The notes under the pieces: generated by a model | The model's input: the letters and a program-made list of their open reading frames with translations, nothing else | What the model was told of the DNA's origin: nothing | The model's database searches: none | Program-made: the position numbers and the translations under genes | Shown here: one piece after another, positions 1-11,211 of the stretch | Layout of the letters: each line of letters begins with the position of its first letter | Numbering within the stretch: the stretch's first letter is position 1 | Assembly (NCBI GenBank): GCA_024734555.1 | Contig: JANPWX010000173.1 | Coordinates: 1-64,000, forward strand | Length of the DNA: 64,000 nucleotides | Direction of reading: 5' to 3' | Source: Trochalopteron elliotii | Taxonomy: Eukaryota > Chordata > Aves > Passeriformes > Leiothrichidae

Positions 1-1038
1 CTGGGCAGCGGCGGCTGCGGCCGCGCCTTCCTCCCCTTCTTCTCCTCCTCCTCTGCGCGGGGCGAAGGAGCCTTCTCAGAGGGCGGGCGGCACGCAGCAG
101 CCTGCCAAGGGGAAAGGCGGCGGTGAAGCACAGCGGCGGTCAGGCGGGAGCCGGCACCGAGCCGCCAGGCGGGCTGCCCCTCCCGGCGCCCCAGGGAGTA
201 CAACAGGTCTGGGAGACACCTGGCTTCCCGGTGTTCCCTCTTTCTCCGGTTCCCCGGCAGCCTGGGGTCCCTCAGCCCCTGCCGTACTCCGAGGGGGAGA
301 AGGGGGCAGCGCGGCAGATTGCATCCCCGAACCCGCGGCGGAGCATCATGCGGACGCCTTGGGCAGTCCCTTTCCCTCCCCACAACCAATGGGGTCTCCA
401 AAACCCGGCTCCACTTCTTCCCACAGCCCCACTATTTACTACATGTGCGAACCTGGTTTGTATCCATCTCCTAACGTCCCAGACACCACGGAAGGAGATT
501 TTATTCTTGTTATAAGTAACGCGCCCTCCCTCCCCTCGATGGAGCTGCCCCGGCTATCTGTAGAGTTCGCGGGCTGCCGGGGCTCCCCGAAACCTCGCTC
601 CCGCTCCGGCGCTGCCCCAGCCGGGCTCTGGAAGCCGCTGCCGCCCTTCTTCCCCGCCTGGGGGCTGCCGCGCCCGGGCAGCGATTTGTACTTCCCAACC
701 TTCTGTGCCCCAGGCCAGGCTACCACCACTGCTGCCGACCCCGGCGACTCCCTAAACTCGCGAGAAGGAAGCGGCTGGCTCAGATATCCCCCGGTTCCCA
801 CCCCGGCATGCACACCTATCGCAGGAGTCAAAGCCTCACCCGGCTTCTCCCTCGGAAGTTGCATCTCAGTTTTTCCCTTTCACCAGAACACCCGGAGATC
901 TCGCTCCAGGGAGATCGCCCCTACGCTTCCCCAGCGGCATTTCTAGCTCTGCCCTAACCCCGCACCTTATTTTTGCTATCATTTAAAATGATATTTTGCA
1001 AAAAGAACAGCCGGCGGGGAGGAGAATGGCCTTTTTAC

Positions 1039-1180
1039 CTGGGAGGTCCATGACGGGAGAGGAGGGTTGGCTAGGTAGCTCGTCCGTGAACTTGTATAGC
1101 TTAGAGAAAATGAGCCGAGATTGAGCTGGCAGAAAGAAAAGGAAACAGGAGTCGCCTCTTTCTCTCCCGCCCATTGCCAA
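1039..1180 (-). other. Possible first coding exon (minus strand), ending at a splice donor
   Basis: On the minus strand an ATG at 1051-1049 has a G at -3 and a G at +4, which is a good Kozak context. It is followed by 10 more bases to CCCAG|GTAAAA, a strong match to a vertebrate 5' splice site, with the GT at 1038-1037. The same frame is open upstream to another ATG at 1180, so the start could be either. The exon would lie inside the CpG island, and the rest of the gene would be left of the window with 1-1036 as intron. The encoded residues are too few to identify a family. A chance donor match in GC-rich DNA is the main alternative. Confidence 0.25.
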
Positions 1181-1248
1181 TAATCATCCCCCTCCCGCCA
1201 GCCGTTACCACCACCACCCCACTTCCTCCCTCCTCCCCTCTTCTCCGG

Positions 1249-1282
1249 CACACAGGCACACACGCACACACACACGCACAGG
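1249..1282. repeat. Imperfect (CA)n run
   Basis: This is a CA dinucleotide tract interrupted by CG steps, inside the CpG island. It is short and impure, so probably only weakly variable. Confidence 0.6.
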
Positions 1283-2240
1283 CACCCGGCAGGGATTCAG
1301 ACACCGGCACCGGAACGAAGTGCCGCCACAGCAACGCCGGCCATGCCGCACCCCAGTCCTTGCCCCGGCCAGGCACCCCCGCGCCTTGGACCCGCACCCC
1401 GACACATCGCGATCACCAGCGACAAGCCGCGATGTTCCCACTGGGACGGCCTCTTCGGTGTCACCGGAGGCAGGGAAGAGCCGTGCCGCCTCGCTCCCCC
1501 CCTCCCTCCCCCTATTATTTCTACTTGAACCCGTCGTGCTAAGACGCCCCTGTTCCAACACGCCACCGACACGTTAGCGCACACCTGCCGAACCAGGCAG
1601 CATCACTCCCTGGGAGCTATTCGGAATTCACACACTTTAATTCTGACAACAGTAATCACTTAAAAGGACATGTTGTTCGGGGCACCTCGGTCCGTGAGGC
1701 TGCGCCCCGCACACCGCGTGACCTCATTCCCACGCTCGCACCCGCACACCTCGGCGCCCAAAGTTCGGCGGCGGCTCCCCCTTTATTAAAATATTTCTTC
1801 CCTGGGCCTTCCCGGCCCGTTGCCGGACCCGCTCCCTGACCCACTTCAGAACTGGGACTTGCACTTTGACCCGCTCCCGAACCGAACCCGTTCCCAAGCC
1901 CGCTACTGTGCCAGGGCTCACTCTCAGCCCCACTGCCCGTCCCTCTCCCGGCCCCGCTCCCAGTCCCTCTCCCGGTCCCACCCGCGGCTCCGCTCCAAGC
2001 GCGGTCGCGAGGCGCCCCCTGGCGTTGTCGCGGGGCCGGCGGGGCTGTGAGAACGGGGAGGGGGGGAGTAGGGAGGGTCGCACCCTGGCAGGGGAGGTGG
2101 CGAGGCAGGAAGGGAAATTCCCTAAGGGCAGAACCCTCGGCTGAGGAACTGAGTGGCCGCCCCCTGTCGCTACCTGCAGGGCCTGGGTGCGCTGGGCTTG
2201 TGGGTCGCCCTTGCCTTGCGGAGTGGTGGCGATGATGTCT

Positions 2241-5200
2241 GTCACGGCCGAGATTATTGTCAGATGTTGCTGGCTGCTAATGTTTCACGCTCCTCAGCTC
2301 GTGGGGCTGCTGCTGAGAGGTTATCAGCAATGCGAGAGAGAGTAAGGCAGAGCCCTGGCAATGCAGTTTTGAGAAACACCATTGCATTTTGATGCATTTC
2401 TCTCAAACTGGGTTTCTCACTGCATATGGCGTTTTCCTAGAGATCCTGAAACTTAGACTTCAGCATCTGAAAGGAACTTATCAGAAAACTGTGTATACAT
2501 CTAAGAGGTAGCTCCTAATACAGAAAAAATTTGCAGGTGTATGTCAACAGTAAAATTACAATCTCTTCTATGAATGAGCAGTCCTCTGTTTCAATCTTCT
2601 GCTTTAAGCAGAAGCAGGAACCCCTGAGGGTGTCTGCCTGGTGATTTGCACTGAGAAATTAATCATGCCCTGAAATTACAGCTAAGCAGTGTGCAGGGAA
2701 TTCCTAACCTATCGCTCCTTATTTCAAATGAGAAATTTATGCTAAGCCTGAAATACTCATGTTTAATGGTCTTTTTTCTGAGTTCAAGCACGGAGAGATG
2801 AGAATAGAAAGCTGAAAAGTGTAGTGCATTAAAATTATCAGAAATCAGAGCAGAAACAAGTCTGTGGCTGTAAGGCAGCACCTATTCTGCAAGACAGAGA
2901 AAAGGACCACAGAAATTCCTTCAGAAGATATCGACACTCAATCTTACCTGTGTTTGGCACACTAGAGAGCTGCTAATATTTCTCTTTAGATCACACCACT
3001 CATTGATTATGACAGTGTTGTATAAATGAAAGGCATGAAAGCAGAGCCAAAGGATTTGTACTTTGTTCTATAGGACTTAGAACATAAGGCCCAGTGCTGA
3101 GGGAATGATGGCATGCTATCAGTTCTGCATGCAACTTCCAAGGAAGATGAGCATAAGAACTAAAGGGAATTGAAAAGCCATTAAATAAAATGTGCACACA
3201 CAGTGAAAAAAAGAGATTAAATCTTGTCTTTTTAGTACAAGAAATAGATCCCACATATACAGAAACTCCCTTCTTCTTAGATAGGTAACTAGCAAAAGAC
3301 CTGTAAGTAAAAATCATTGTAGTATGAATAGAGGGAGGAGGAATAACAATAGAATATTTACTTCTAATAAAAGATCGAATTGTATGATATTTACAATGTT
3401 CATTAGAAAACAGTTCTGTGTGTTACTTCTAATTAAACATTGTCCTTAATGGAATAAAACTACAGCCTTGATGGGGCTATGTAGCTGGTGGATTTACTTA
3501 AACATCTTTCTTTTTTTGTGTGTGTGAGTTGGAGGCTGAAAATACAGAGTATGAAAATATCAATGTCAGAAAATGCACCTCAGTTGTGAACTGACTTCAG
3601 AAAGTGTAGCTTCTAAAGTAAATTAACAGGTAAGTTATTGATAAAGTTCTCTTTCTTGAGTTCAAAAAGTTTGTTGTAGTTGGAAAAGAATAGTGTGTAA
3701 TCAAGCTCATGTCGTTTCTCATCAGTTTGCCAAGAATATGAACATTTCTACCAGGGATGTGTTGACTTGATGGTGTGGAAGTTACACAAGAAATAAAAGT
3801 GCTCATTTCTTTGGAACCATTCCTAAGATAGCCCTCACCTTGAACTCATTTAATCCAACAGCTTCAAGGGGAAAAGCTTTTTGTCTTATCTAGTAAATCA
3901 AATTATCAACAGAAAGGTATTTTGATCAGTAGCTCCCAAGTGTTTCCCATACATTATTTACAATAACGCTAAACAAAATAGGGCACTCCTTTCCAAAAGA
4001 AAATGCTGTATGTCTTTTCCTGAAAATATTTAATGGATATTTGCATGTATTATATCAGTGTTACAAATACAAAAACAGAGAATGAAGAAACGTTCATTTG
4101 ATGTGAAACATTATTTTATCTACCTGTAATATTAGAACAAGTTTGTAGCAGGGACATAAAAAACCTCCCATGATAAGCAAAGGTGATGATTTCTGAGTCC
4201 TCATTTATTAAATAGGTTGAAATTTAAATGGCTAAACTGTATCTTCATGGATTACTTGGCCTTTAAAAGATAATTTTACTGTAAATTGTAACAAATGGGA
4301 TTCAACAAATCTGATTATTTTTTCTTACAAGCACACCTTTGAAATATAATCTGATGGTAGAGAAAGTGCAGTCTTTTGTACCTACCCAGTGGTGACCTCC
4401 GTGTTAATCACAAGTTGTCAGTAAACCAGCTGAGGTATGCCCACCCTCTGTGAGAGCAATCCTTGTGCTAAATTCATTCATGCATGGCAAAAAGAATGTT
4501 TTGTAAATTCAAATCAGTGTTTAATCCTCTATTCCATCGGGACTCCAGGGCTTACTGCCTTATAGCTGTCAGCTATGGCCGGGAACGTATAACTCTCTGT
4601 TGATGATATGCGCAACATTCTCAAGTATAAGCAATATCGAGAAAAATTACATAATAAATTAGAATTCATTCACAGAGATACTAAACTTCATTTCCAGTCC
4701 CTGAGTCTTAGAGTCTCACACATCAACCAAGGCAGTTAGATTTTTTCTCTGTATAAGAAAATTCGCCATAAGTTTTTATCAGGTGACTGTTCTCAAGTGC
4801 AAAGGTTTTCCCTTCATTGAAAGGTGAAGAAAATGGAGAATGGATGGAGAAACTTACCCATTCTCATAAAAAACATCTTGTCTGATAGAATTTCAGGAAT
4901 GTCTCCATAAGATTTTACACTTTGAAATAAGTAAGTGTAATTTATCAAGAACATTTGGTTCATATAAAAATATCAGAACAACCGCAACATCATGTTCTGA
5001 CTCTGTCATCAGCCTCTCTGACCAACACATTTTTAAGTCATTCAGGTTTGCTAGGGAAAATTTTGAGATGAAGATGACATATCACTAAGCAAAAAATGGT
5101 GCCAATGGTGCCTCTTTTTTTTTTTCCTAAATATATACCAATTATAAATGCTCATACAATGGGCATCAGTCACCAATGTGTTCTGCAGGTTCAACACTTA

Positions 5201-5813
5201 TGTTCAGTTTTCAAGGTTTGGTGCATCCTCAGAACAAACAATTTACAGTGATGTGGAGCAGCTCTGCTATTCTCTGGATTCCTTTCTTACAAAGTTTTTA
5301 AGTAGATAAATGATGACAGAAACCCAGTGTGCCAAAGACTGCACATTTTTGTCTAAAAAAGAAAAGGCATTTGTGAGAAATGTTTACCACAACAACAGCC
5401 AGACACTGGGCTTGACAAGCACAAATAATTATTTTTTCTTTTATATGTAGCACTGAATACTGTTCATGTGTCTAGGGTTGGGCACTTTTATTCATACAAA
5501 TTCACAACCTGACCTTATAAATAAACCCCCCATATTTTAAAAATGTAGCTCCTAGCCAACAGAAGTAAAGACCTTATTTATTCTCTTTCACTTGCAAAAA
5601 TATATGTGACCATCCAATATTCCCTCTCTGAGCCTCTTAACTGAGTTCAGGAACTGAAGAGTTTACACGAAATTTATAATGAAAACATTGCTATAAACAT
5701 AGCACGATCACAAGTTTCATTACAGGAGATCCCTTAGGGCTCATAGCCAATATATATATACTTCAAAGAAGTTAATATATGTTAGACAATAGATATCTTT
5801 CTATGTCTGTCTG
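2241..5813. other. AT-rich noncoding stretch, nothing identified
   Basis: No ORF with coding character, no recognisable transposon and no RNA gene was seen. Reading frames close quickly on both strands. It is ordinary AT-rich intergenic or intronic DNA. Confidence 0.6.

Positions 5814-5886
<73 letters not shown>
5804..5886 (+). repeat. (TCTA)n tetranucleotide microsatellite
   Basis: About 18 uninterrupted TCTA units run from 5814 to 5886 and are preceded by a few CTGT units. Long pure tetranucleotide arrays are usually length-variable between individuals. Confidence 0.95.
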
Positions 5887-5938
5887 GTTATAGTATCTTA
5901 CAGATATTACCTAACTCATTATATATATGATATAGGTG

Positions 5939-5961
5939 TATATATATATATATATATATAT
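5939..5961. repeat. (TA)n microsatellite
   Basis: About 11 TA units. The tract lies 50 bp after the TCTA array, so the two form a compound low-complexity region. Confidence 0.9.
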
Positions 5962-8758
5962 GTATAAGGTATTGTAGGTGTATATATTAGGTACATACAG
6001 ATATTGTGTGTTAATAATATGTGACAGTTGGGAAGAACTGGTAGTCTTAAACAATATTTTTGTATCGATTTTCTTGCGGCAGGTGAGATGTTGCTATACA
6101 ATGTCACACAAATGTGAAATTCAAGAGATGCAGACTATTTATTTTCAGAAGAGAAAATCTTGAAACAGGACTTTGAAATACAACAAAGAAATGCCACAGC
6201 CTTCAACTGCTGTACTTAGTTCATTGCTTCACTTGTTCATTCAGATAGATTTCAAAGAAGGCCTTCCAGTTCTAATTGGAAAACAAAGTTATACTGAATC
6301 ACATGTTTTTAATGATTCATGATAATTTATATTAGCAGAGAAGACTTTGGCATTTCTGAAAACAATCCAAAGAAATAAAAATACATGGCATAGATGGAAG
6401 ATCACATTATTAATGATTTCATTTAAAGTTTAGCATTTCAGAATGCAAATCAGGTTTGAAAGCAATACTGTAGAAGACAGTCTTATTAATGAGACATACA
6501 TCTCATTAATGACATTCATGGAAGGAAATCTATAACTCTATCATTAATGTATTTTTTTTTTTTTTTAATTCTGCATAAAGATTCATCCTTTTATTTTGTC
6601 AAAGGAACTGCTCTGCAGACAGGCTTCTATACATTGCTCCAAGTTTTACACTCACAAAGTAGGAATACAAAAAAAAAGATACTTGCAATAGAAATCTTGG
6701 CCATTGTAAAGAGCTGTGACCATCCTGGTAGGGAGCAAAACTGGTTAAGTTCAGTCCTTTGAAGATTAATTTTTCCTCTCAAAGAAATATATCTGTGTTG
6801 CAACCAAAAGAATATAGCTTTAGAGAATTGGAACAGATGTATTTGGTCACTTTTATATGCTAATTCCAACTCAGCACATGGCTGCTGAGAACTCTGATGA
6901 CATTTGAGAGACCCAAAAGATTTGAGTCTTAATTTCTCTCACTGAAATTAATGAAGAAAATCTCTGGTTGTTGTTTACTCACTCATGTATTTCTTTTAGC
7001 TTTTATTTGTATTCGTTTTTTTTCACTTTTCCTTCATAGGAGCTCTTAATTTGCACCAGTAATTAGACTATTGCTGTTTTTTGTCATACGTTTTTTTGTG
7101 GATCTGTCTGTGGATCTGTCTGTAGAACTTTCTTTATTTGAAATGGGACAGACTGGAGTTCCTCATCCAAAGAACTCTTACAATGTGATCCCAACCTACA
7201 AAAATGATATTTCATCTAGGGTGGGTGTTGAGAAAATCCAAAGTAGTCCATGGCTGTTGAAATGTTGTCTAGAATGCAGGAAGATTTACATCCATCTAAG
7301 GAGGTCACATCCTTGATCTGAGTTCCAGACACCTCACTTCAGTCTCAGCTCTCTGCTGCTGTAGGTTTCAGCTCTACCACTTATGAAAAAATTTCACACT
7401 ACTTTAGCTTTCTCAGGTCTGTGGAGACTTCTGTTCTTGCTTCATTTGAAACAGTCCTGAATAGCAATTTTTGCATCCTTTGAAAGAGCCGGGAAACTTG
7501 TGGCCAGCGCAGATCCTGTCATTGTGCATCTGTGTGGCATTAGGTTCTTTTCCAAAATCTAAGACTTTTACCACAAAGAAGTGGAAGCTTCTATAACCGC
7601 AGTAATAACCTTCACAAACCAGGGTGATGCATACAATGGCAGATCTCCACTACCTTTAAACATTTTCATTATGAGGTATGACCAATCCCATTCATCTCAG
7701 TGCCTGCTAAATTGGGTGACCCTGGAAACACTTGTGACATGTCACTGCTTCTGCCAGTCCTCACCAAAGCAGGTAGGAAAGGAGGTGAAACATTATCTGT
7801 TGAACATTTGCACAGTCCATTGTGAAGGAAAGCTCATTTGGGCTGGATAAGGGCTTCTGGGAACACCAGTATTTGTCTCTCCTTGCAATCGGGGACTCAA
7901 AGCCAGAATCTAGTTAATGTCTTAGATTCTTATGGGAATAGAGAGGGGAAGGCACTGAGGCAAAGCTGACATATTCAATGTCAAAGGTCTTGAGAGCCAA
8001 GCCTGCAGATATGGGGAAGGCATGAGAAAGTGTATCTGGATAGTTATCAATTTTACTTTCAATAGCTTCATTGGAAGAAAAACTGAAAATTAATTTTCTA
8101 TGCTGAGCTGAACCTTGGGCATATATTACTGTTTAGAAATTCCCTGTTCTCCTAGGAAGTATTGCAACAGGTGAGAGATGTTTATGCAAAGCTGTTGCAC
8201 TATTTTGAAGGATCTTTATATATGTTTGTACTATACCTTTGGGAGACCACGTACACCTCTGATCACATCATTTGATATAGCCAGAATTCTCAGGGTGGAA
8301 GACAGGTAATCTTTCACTGTAAACCCTCATAATAGCCTGATCCACACCTGTCCCAAACACTGAACACCCAACATGCTCTATTGCATGTGACTGCATAGAA
8401 AAATAGTGGTGCCTGAAGGCAAAGACAAAAAGAGATGACAGAGAAGCAGTCATTCCCATCACCTTGTATTCTTCCTTCCAGGGAAAACTTGAAACATTCA
8501 GTATAGAAAGAAAATGTACTAAATTTCAGACATTTGCATTGGGGACTTTGAGGCAGACATAGCATTTCCAATTCTAATACTGAGGCCTTCACAAGGGATT
8601 TCACATCTGAAGCTTTTTCATTGCATTGGACTGAATGACACTAAATCCAATTTAAAATAAATGATGAGCCAGAGCTCTGATACACCTTTGCCAAATACAA
8701 GAATAATATGCGTCGTAAAAATAAAATTCACATTACAAATGATTCCTTTACATAGCTG
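5962..8758. other. AT-rich noncoding stretch, nothing identified
   Basis: No coding frame longer than about 90 codons and no recognisable repeat. The stretch from 7320 to 7860 is less AT-rich and contains one GCAG|GTAGG donor-like site near 7770, but no matching acceptor or protein family is apparent. Confidence 0.5.
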
Positions 8759-8816
8759 TTTATATATATATATATACACATACATATATATATATAATAT
8801 ACACTATATATGTATT
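8759..8816. repeat. Imperfect (TA)n/(CATA)n tract
   Basis: Mixed TA and CATA units with interruptions. Confidence 0.85.
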
Positions 8817-9342
8817 AGAGGAATTAATGTGCAGAGAGCCTGAACTGAAAGTCTCAGGCCTACAAAGACTTAGCCTATATTTTACTCGAGGCTCATGAGT
8901 AGTCCTGCTGTGCTTTGCTCTTTATGTACATAAACCTCTGCAGGCCTGGAACCACAGCACAGGAGGCAAAAAATACCAAAAGCATTTCATAGCATTTCTT
9001 TTCATGACTTTGTGCTTGTGATGCTCTTGAATCAGTATCATTATTACTTTATTGTGTTTTGTCATTGTGGTGACACAAAGGATTTTAGTGCAGCTCTGTA
9101 GAGACTGTTGTGCCACGGACACGTGTTTCAGTGTCAGTTCTGTTCTGTTAAAAGGCAGAAACAGATTCTGGAGGTGGGATTTGCAATGGCCACAAAGCAT
9201 CTGGCATCTCTGTAACTGTTCCTTCTCAAGACCAAGGAAAATTCTTTGATTTCTTTTACAGCTCTGATTAAACACTGCATGTACCAATAACAGATGTGTT
9301 CTCATCTTTTTAAGCTGCAGTGTTTTATCTGTATAGAACTTT
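8817..9342. other. Noncoding stretch, nothing identified
   Basis: A 127-codon minus-strand frame (9305-8922) is open here. Its composition is not protein-like and it has no recognisable motif, so I treat it as chance. Confidence 0.45.
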
Positions 9343-9624
9343 CCACCAAAGGGGAAATGACTTTAAGCTGAAAAAGGGCAGGTTTACGATAGATATAAGG
9401 AAGAAATTTTTTACTGTGAGGGTGATGAGGCAGTGGAACAGGCTGTCCAGAGAAGCTGTGGATGCCCCATTTCCATGAAATTGTTCAAAGCCAGGTTGAG
9501 CAGGGCTGTGAGGACACTGGTTGTAGTGAAAGCTATCCCTGTCTGTGGGAAGGGGGGTTGGAATTAGGTGGTCTTTAAACTCCTTTCCAGTCCAAGCCAT
9601 TCTGTGATCCTATGATTCTGTGAT
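9343..9624 (+). mobile_element. CR1 LINE fragment, 3' end
   Basis: This is a 5'-truncated chicken-repeat-1 (CR1) non-LTR retrotransposon, inserted in plus orientation. It translates as the C-terminal tail of CR1 ORF2 (reverse-transcriptase protein): residues reading RFTIDIRKKFFT followed by a QWNRLSREAVDAP segment match the family's usual ending. Then comes the 3' untranslated region, with GGGGGGTTGGAATTAGGTGG and TCCTTTCCAGTCCAAGCC. It ends in three octamers of the ATTCTRTG type (9598-9624), the diagnostic CR1 terminus. Like most CR1 copies it lacks the 5' part through incomplete reverse transcription. It is not functional. Confidence 0.93.
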
Positions 9625-10670
9625 AACAATGTATATGTCTGAGGGAGTGTCTCTCTATGCACTGTCTGTACATACAAAATAGATACTTATTTTTTTTCTC
9701 TCTCATTGCCTTTCTTTTTTTTCTGTTTCCTAAGGTCTTTGTTACAGTTTGTAGTTTACAATATTTAGGACTTAACACTAAATATAAAACTACACAAACA
9801 CTATCTCCAGGCCAGTTTTAAGCCCATGCTTACATTAAAATCTGCTTCACATCCAGACGGTCCAGTTACTAGTATTTAAGGACTTGGCTGCACACTGGTA
9901 GTTAGGCCTGGAAACACACTAGTCAGAGCAAAGTTAGCTGGCTGTGCTGGGCACTGGAAGATGGTACTGCCAAACTGGTGAGCCACAGCTGGGAGTCAGG
10001 GATTCCACCTCAAATCAATCCTGAGAAAACAAGAACTCAACAAACTATGAGCCCCAAAAGGCAATACGTAAGTAATTGATTCACCTTAAACTGTCCGAAA
10101 GCAAATTGAAACATCAGCATAAGCAAAGTTAATGTATCTCTGTCAGTCTTTTTAAGGAAATAATTCTTGATCTGCCAGAAATTATAAACTCACTTGAATA
10201 ATCACAACCCAGTTGATGGCTTTGTGCTTAGTATAAGAACAAACAGTAAATGCTATAAATAACATGTTATTATAATATCACTGTACATCCCAGTGATATT
10301 TGGGCTGAAGAATAACTCCTCTATTTCCTCCCCATTATTTTTTCCCCACATATGGGCTATAATTAGATGGAAATTCATGCAAATAAATATTGATTTTCAA
10401 ATATGAAAATATTGTGTCCATTTTTGCTCTGTTTGCACTTGAAACACAATTGCTGCCAATCATATCTCCTTTCCAACTGCTTCATTCTGACAGTTTGCAT
10501 CATCCTACTTTTATCGATTTTCCCCAGCTATAATCAGGTGAATTACCTCAGAGTGCCATAAATGTTCTTTACTACTATGCCACGGCTTCTCATAGGAAAA
10601 AAAAAGAATAAAGCAAGGTAAATTTTGTTGTTGTGCTCCCATTTTATAAAAGTAAGCAGAGAAATACGCA
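9625..10670. other. AT-rich noncoding stretch, nothing identified
   Basis: No coding frame or known repeat. A 9-bp inverted repeat, ATATCACTG/CAGTGATAT, lies at 10275-10299. Confidence 0.5.
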
Positions 10671-10786
10671 GTGGAATTCCAATTCAACCAGAACAATTCA
10701 ACCAATTCAATTCCATTAAATTCAACTGAATTCCAATTAAATTCAATTGAATTCCAATTCAACTCAATTGAATTCCAATTCAACCT
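10671..10786. repeat. Degenerate minisatellite of GAATTC/AATTCAA units
   Basis: Irregular tandem copies of AATTCAA, CAATTC and GAATTCCAATT motifs fill about 115 bp. The clearest pair is a 21-bp unit beginning TCAATTGAATTCC, at 10743 and 10764. Many units contain EcoRI palindromes (GAATTC). The minus strand translates to a repetitive peptide rich in N, W, E and L, which is only the shadow of the repeat. Confidence 0.85.
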
Positions 10787-11126
10787 AAACAAAGACTTCC
10801 TGACTCATGATGACACCTTCAATCAACATTTTCCTAAGTAATCAATGTAAAATGTAAACTGGATAACTACATTGTCCATATGCAAGAAGCAGGCTTCCTG
10901 AAGAAGAGCAATAGGCTTGTATCAAAAGCCATGCAAAGATGAAAAGAATATGGCCTAAGTTCAAATTTAGTTAATCAGTTCGTCTCATGCTGAACATTGA
11001 GCAACTCAGTAGACTGAAAAAAACTAAAAAAGCTGACTGAGTGGAATTGGGCTGCTCATGATTGACTTCAAACACTCTTTGATATATTTTGGAGTTCCTT
11101 GGGATCCTTGGGCCCTACCTTATATT
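10787..11126. other. Noncoding stretch, nothing identified
   Basis: AT-rich DNA without a recognisable element between two simple repeats. Confidence 0.5.
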
Positions 11127-11211
11127 CATCCACCCATCCATCCATCCATCCATCCATCCATCCATCCATCCATCCATCCATCCATCCATCCATCCATCCA
11201 TCCATCCATCC
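11127..11211 (+). repeat. (CATC)n tetranucleotide microsatellite
   Basis: About 19 essentially pure ATCC/CATC units after a CATCCACC lead-in. Likely length-polymorphic. Confidence 0.95.

Larger units (their letters stand above)
1..2240. promoter_or_regulatory. CpG island, probable promoter region
   Basis: The first 2.2 kb is GC-rich and full of CpG dinucleotides, with a short AT-rich dip near 960-1010, and it gives way to AT-rich DNA after about 2240. CpG-dense islands of this length in vertebrate genomes normally mark promoters and first exons. GC-box-like GGGCGGG/CCCGCCC motifs are visible (for example around 85 and 1167), as is a CCAAT motif near 1176 and a CA-rich run at 1249-1282. Long ORFs here run in several frames on both strands at once, which is expected of stop-poor GC-rich DNA and is not evidence of coding. 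Which gene is driven, and in which direction, cannot be fixed from this window. The minus-strand splice donor near 1038 favours a gene running off the left edge. Confidence 0.8.

Noticed and set aside
359..946. 195-codon plus-strand ORF in the CpG island
   Set aside because: GC-rich stop-poor DNA gives overlapping long ORFs in several frames here. The product is a P/S/G/R-rich low-complexity string with no recognisable domain.
1724..2245. 173-codon minus-strand ORF with repeated G/P/R-rich residues
   Set aside because: The repeats reflect degenerate CCCGTTCC/CCCGCTCC-like DNA units at 1810-1990. Composition is not protein-like and no start or splice context stands out.
2330..2350. AGAGA|GTAAGG plus-strand donor-like site at the island edge
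   Set aside because: The exon side (AGA) is a weak match and no plus-strand coding start leads into it convincingly.
7581..7850. 89-codon ORF containing GCAG|GTAGG
   Set aside because: No acceptor with a pyrimidine tract and no recognisable protein family; length is within chance.
8922..9305. 127-codon minus-strand ORF
   Set aside because: Composition is random-looking and there is no motif; one such ORF is expected by chance in 64 kb.
10275..10299. 9-bp inverted repeat ATATCACTG/CAGTGATAT as a possible transposon end or RNA hairpin
   Set aside because: No target duplication and no partner end; too short to support an element.
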